Source of the DNA: CAZTLI01 sp964614375
Lineage (GTDB): Bacteria; Chloroflexota; Anaerolineae; Aggregatilineales; Phototrophicaceae
Direction of reading: 5' to 3'
Assembly: GCA_964614375.1 (NCBI GenBank)
Contig: CAZTLI010000270.1
Location: 1-7,493, forward strand
DNA length: 7,493 bases
Shown here: piece by piece, positions 6,076 to 7,493 of the stretch
Position numbering within the stretch: the first letter of the stretch is position 1
Layout of the letters: each line of letters opens with the position of its first letter
Position numbers and translations under genes: made by a program
Notes under the pieces: generated by a model
Told to the model about the DNA's origin: nothing
Seen by the model: only the letters and a program-made list of their open reading frames with translations
The model's database searches: none

Positions 6076-6102
6076 GACACGATGTTTTGAGAGGGATGTA
6101 TT

Positions 6103-6789
6103 ATGTCGATTGACCGCAATGGAAAAACCGTTCTAACCATTTTATTCGGTACTGCGGCAGGATTCTACCTGCTCAATCAGATTCTCGCCGGAGATACGTT
6201 TGGCAATCAATGGGTCGTGATTCTAGTGCTCGCGGCGCTCACCGTCGCCTTTGGCATCTGGGCACGTCAGGACAGCGTACAAGAGAAGACGGCGGAAGAC
6301 CAGGCGCGTGAAGCGGCAGCCAAAGCCGAGGCCGCCGCAAAAGCCGCCGAAGCTGCTCGGCAACAGGCCGAAGCAAAAGCCAGAGTAGATACAGACGCGC
6401 GTAAAAAGGCCGAGGAAGAAGCAAAGGCCATTGAAGCGCGTAAAAAAGCAGAAACACAGGCCAAAGCTGAGTCTGAAGCTAAAACCAAGGCTGAAGCCGC
6501 ACCCGCTCAACCAAAAGCTGCCCCGGCTGCAAGCGCCGAACCCGATGACCTCACCCGTGTTGAAGGCATTGGGCCAAAATATCGCGACGCACTGGTCGCC
6601 GCCGGGATGGATACGTTCGCCAAAGTTGCTGCGGCGTCTGTCGAGGATTTTCAGCGGATTGCCAGTGAAGCCGGGATGCGTAATTCAGCCAGTATGGGAA
6701 CATGGGCAGAACAGGCCGCCCTCGCCGCCAAAGGTGATTGGGACGCATTAGCGGCACTCCAGGAAAAATTATCCGGCGGACGGAAGTAA
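6103..6789 (+). CDS. Membrane-anchored coiled-coil protein with C-terminal helix-hairpin-helix domain
   Basis: A 228-residue protein. Two N-terminal membrane helices (about 8-29 and 36-54) are followed by a charged Ala/Lys/Glu helix (~58-133), probably a long single helix or coiled coil, a Pro/Ala linker (~133-147) and a helix-hairpin-helix domain (~149-190) with the signature LTRVEGIGPKYRDAL. Such domains (COG3743/DUF4332-like) usually bind DNA non-specifically but also occur at the end of membrane or ribosomal fusions with unknown function; I do not assign nuclease activity because no catalytic residues are visible. With both helices spanning, the coiled coil and HhH would be on the cytoplasmic side. 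ATG 6103 follows GAGGG with seven bases between. It is monocistronic, ending at a strong terminator. Confidence 0.85.
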   Translation: MSIDRNGKTVLTILFGTAAGFYLLNQILAGDTFGNQWVVILVLAALTVAFGIWARQDSVQEKTAEDQAREAAAKAEAAAKAAEAARQQAEAKARVDTDARKKAEEEAKAIEARKKAETQAKAESEAKTKAEAAPAQPKAAPAASAEPDDLTRVEGIGPKYRDALVAAGMDTFAKVAAASVEDFQRIASEAGMRNSASMGTWAEQAALAAKGDWDALAALQEKLSGGRK

Positions 6790-6834
6790 GCCCAACCGCG
6801 ATTTCACGCTGCTTGATAAGCCTTTTGCAAGAAA

Positions 6835-6859
6835 AAAGCCACCTTATGCAGGTGGCTTT
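6835..6859. terminator. Bidirectional intrinsic terminator
   Basis: A perfect 10-bp stem AAAGCCACCT (6835-6844) / AGGTGGCTTT (6850-6859) with loop TATGC. The minus-strand side continues as CTTTTTTC, a strong U-tract for clpC; the plus-strand side gives TTTAAAATTC for the HhH-protein gene. It sits in the 90-bp gap between the two convergent stops. Confidence 0.9.
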
Positions 6860-6879
6860 AAAATTCTTATCTCAGGCGC

Positions 6880-7493
6880 CTAGACACCAGACGGTTCAAC
6901 GGCGTCGGCTTCTTCAACCTGTCGCAGCAGGAGTTTATCCTCAGCATCCACCTCGATGCTGACGATACTCCCAATACTGAAGTCACCCGACAGGATACCA
7001 TCCGACAAACGGTCTTCAACTTCATTCTGAATCAGGCGCCGCAGCGGGCGTGCGCCAAATTCAGGATCGTAACCCTCTTTCGCCAACCATTCCCGACCCG
7101 CTTCTGTCAAGTCAAGCGTGATGGCATGTTCAATCAGGCGCTCACCAACTTTACGCAGTTCGAGGTCAACAATGGATTTGATTTCTTCGCGCGATAGTGA
7201 CCGGAATACGATAGTCGCATCCACGCGGTTGAGGAATTCGGGACGGAATACGCGGCGCAGCTGTTCGGTCACGCGCTTATACATATCCTCGTATTCTTCT
7301 TCCAGCGTTTTGCTTTCGTCCACCGGGACATTAAAGCCCAACTGACTACCGCGTTTAATCGTATCCGCGCCGACATTGCTGGTCATCACGATAATGGCAT
7401 TACGGAAATCGACGCGGCGGCCTCGCGCATCGGTCAACGTGCCCTCTTCCATCACCTGCAACAGCATATTGAAGGCTTCGGGATGGGCTTTTT
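6880..7493 (-). CDS. clpC: ATP-dependent Clp protease ATP-binding subunit ClpC, C-terminal part
   Basis: The C-terminal ~203 residues of a Hsp100 AAA+ unfoldase; the frame runs open through the right edge of the window (KAHPEAFN precedes MLLQ), so the 5' end is missing. Seen are the D2 sensor-1 region TSNVGA (about 37-42 of the fragment), the arginine finger in FRPEFLNR (R89), the sensor-2 motif GARPLRR (about 146-152) and the D2-small domain to the stop. Walker A and B of D2, and all of D1, lie outside. ClpC feeds unfolded proteins to ClpP in the cytosol. ClpC is preferred over ClpB because of the sequence around RGSQLGF and the YEDMYKRV helix before the arginine finger. No start can be assigned. 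A strong terminator follows the TAG stop. Confidence 0.93.
   Translation of the reverse strand, partial: KAHPEAFNMLLQVMEEGTLTDARGRRVDFRNAIIVMTSNVGADTIKRGSQLGFNVPVDESKTLEEEYEDMYKRVTEQLRRVFRPEFLNRVDATIVFRSLSREEIKSIVDLELRKVGERLIEHAITLDLTEAGREWLAKEGYDPEFGARPLRRLIQNEVEDRLSDGILSGDFSIGSIVSIEVDAEDKLLLRQVEEADAVEPSGV

Larger units (their letters stand above)
5940..6102. promoter_or_regulatory. Divergent promoter region
   Basis: 163 bases separate the divergent starts at 5939 (-) and 6103 (+), so both promoters should lie here. On the plus strand TACAAT (6005-6010) is a fair -10 box, but no good -35 is seen at standard spacing. The region also contains a palindrome at 5976-5993 and an inverted repeat at 6053-6075, listed separately. 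Ribosome binding sites GGAGGA (5950-5945, minus) and GAGGG (6091-6095, plus) bound it. Confidence 0.5.

Noticed and set aside
6223..6510. Several minus-strand frames rich in Phe, Leu, Ala and Ser
   Set aside because: These are antisense readings of the Ala/Lys/Glu coiled-coil region of the HhH protein.

Overview
The window looks like a metagenome-assembled scaffold from a bacterium, probably a Chloroflexota member (Anaerolineae-like). The evidence is indirect: a lipoprotein with a long Thr/Glu/Pro-rich linker and a seven-bladed WD40 propeller, a membrane-tethered Ala/Lys/Glu helix ending in a helix-hairpin-helix domain, moderate GC, and dispersed intergenic repeats. No rRNA, tRNA, CRISPR array or recognisable transposase is present. 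A 100-N scaffold gap (2548-2647) is flanked by an identical 55-nt sequence on both sides, so the gap is very likely an artefact and the two contigs simply overlap.

Layout. Positions 1-582 hold no confident gene; a dispersed repeat (copy A, 51-114) lies at the left edge. A small unknown gene (583-801, +) ends at a hairpin terminator shared with the intergenic space of the convergent minus-strand block. That block, in transcription order, is: a ten-helix, histidine-bearing unknown membrane protein (5939-4872); a 378-bp intergenic region occupied by a MITE-like 282-bp element with repeat copy B; a WD40 lipoprotein (4493-3234); a YtkA/FixH-like lipoprotein with a Met/Asp-rich tail (3142-2669); an intrinsic terminator; and a large polytopic 4Fe-4S membrane protein (2437-878). 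To the right, a divergent promoter region (5940-6102) with a near-perfect palindrome and a leader hairpin drives the 228-aa membrane/coiled-coil/HhH protein (6103-6789, +). This gene converges on the 3' end of clpC (6880-7493, -, truncated by the window edge) across a strong bidirectional terminator.

How the genes may work together. The iron-sulfur membrane protein resembles the NapH/NosR/CcoG type of electron-transfer proteins, and the adjacent lipoprotein belongs to a family (YtkA/FixH-like) that recurs with copper and cytochrome-oxidase functions. With the His-rich membrane protein upstream, the minus-strand block can be read as a candidate envelope redox or metal-handling module, possibly copper related. 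That reading is inference from family and neighbourhood. The WD40 lipoprotein could be a scaffold or sensor in it, or unrelated. The clpC and HhH genes are housekeeping or unrelated neighbours.
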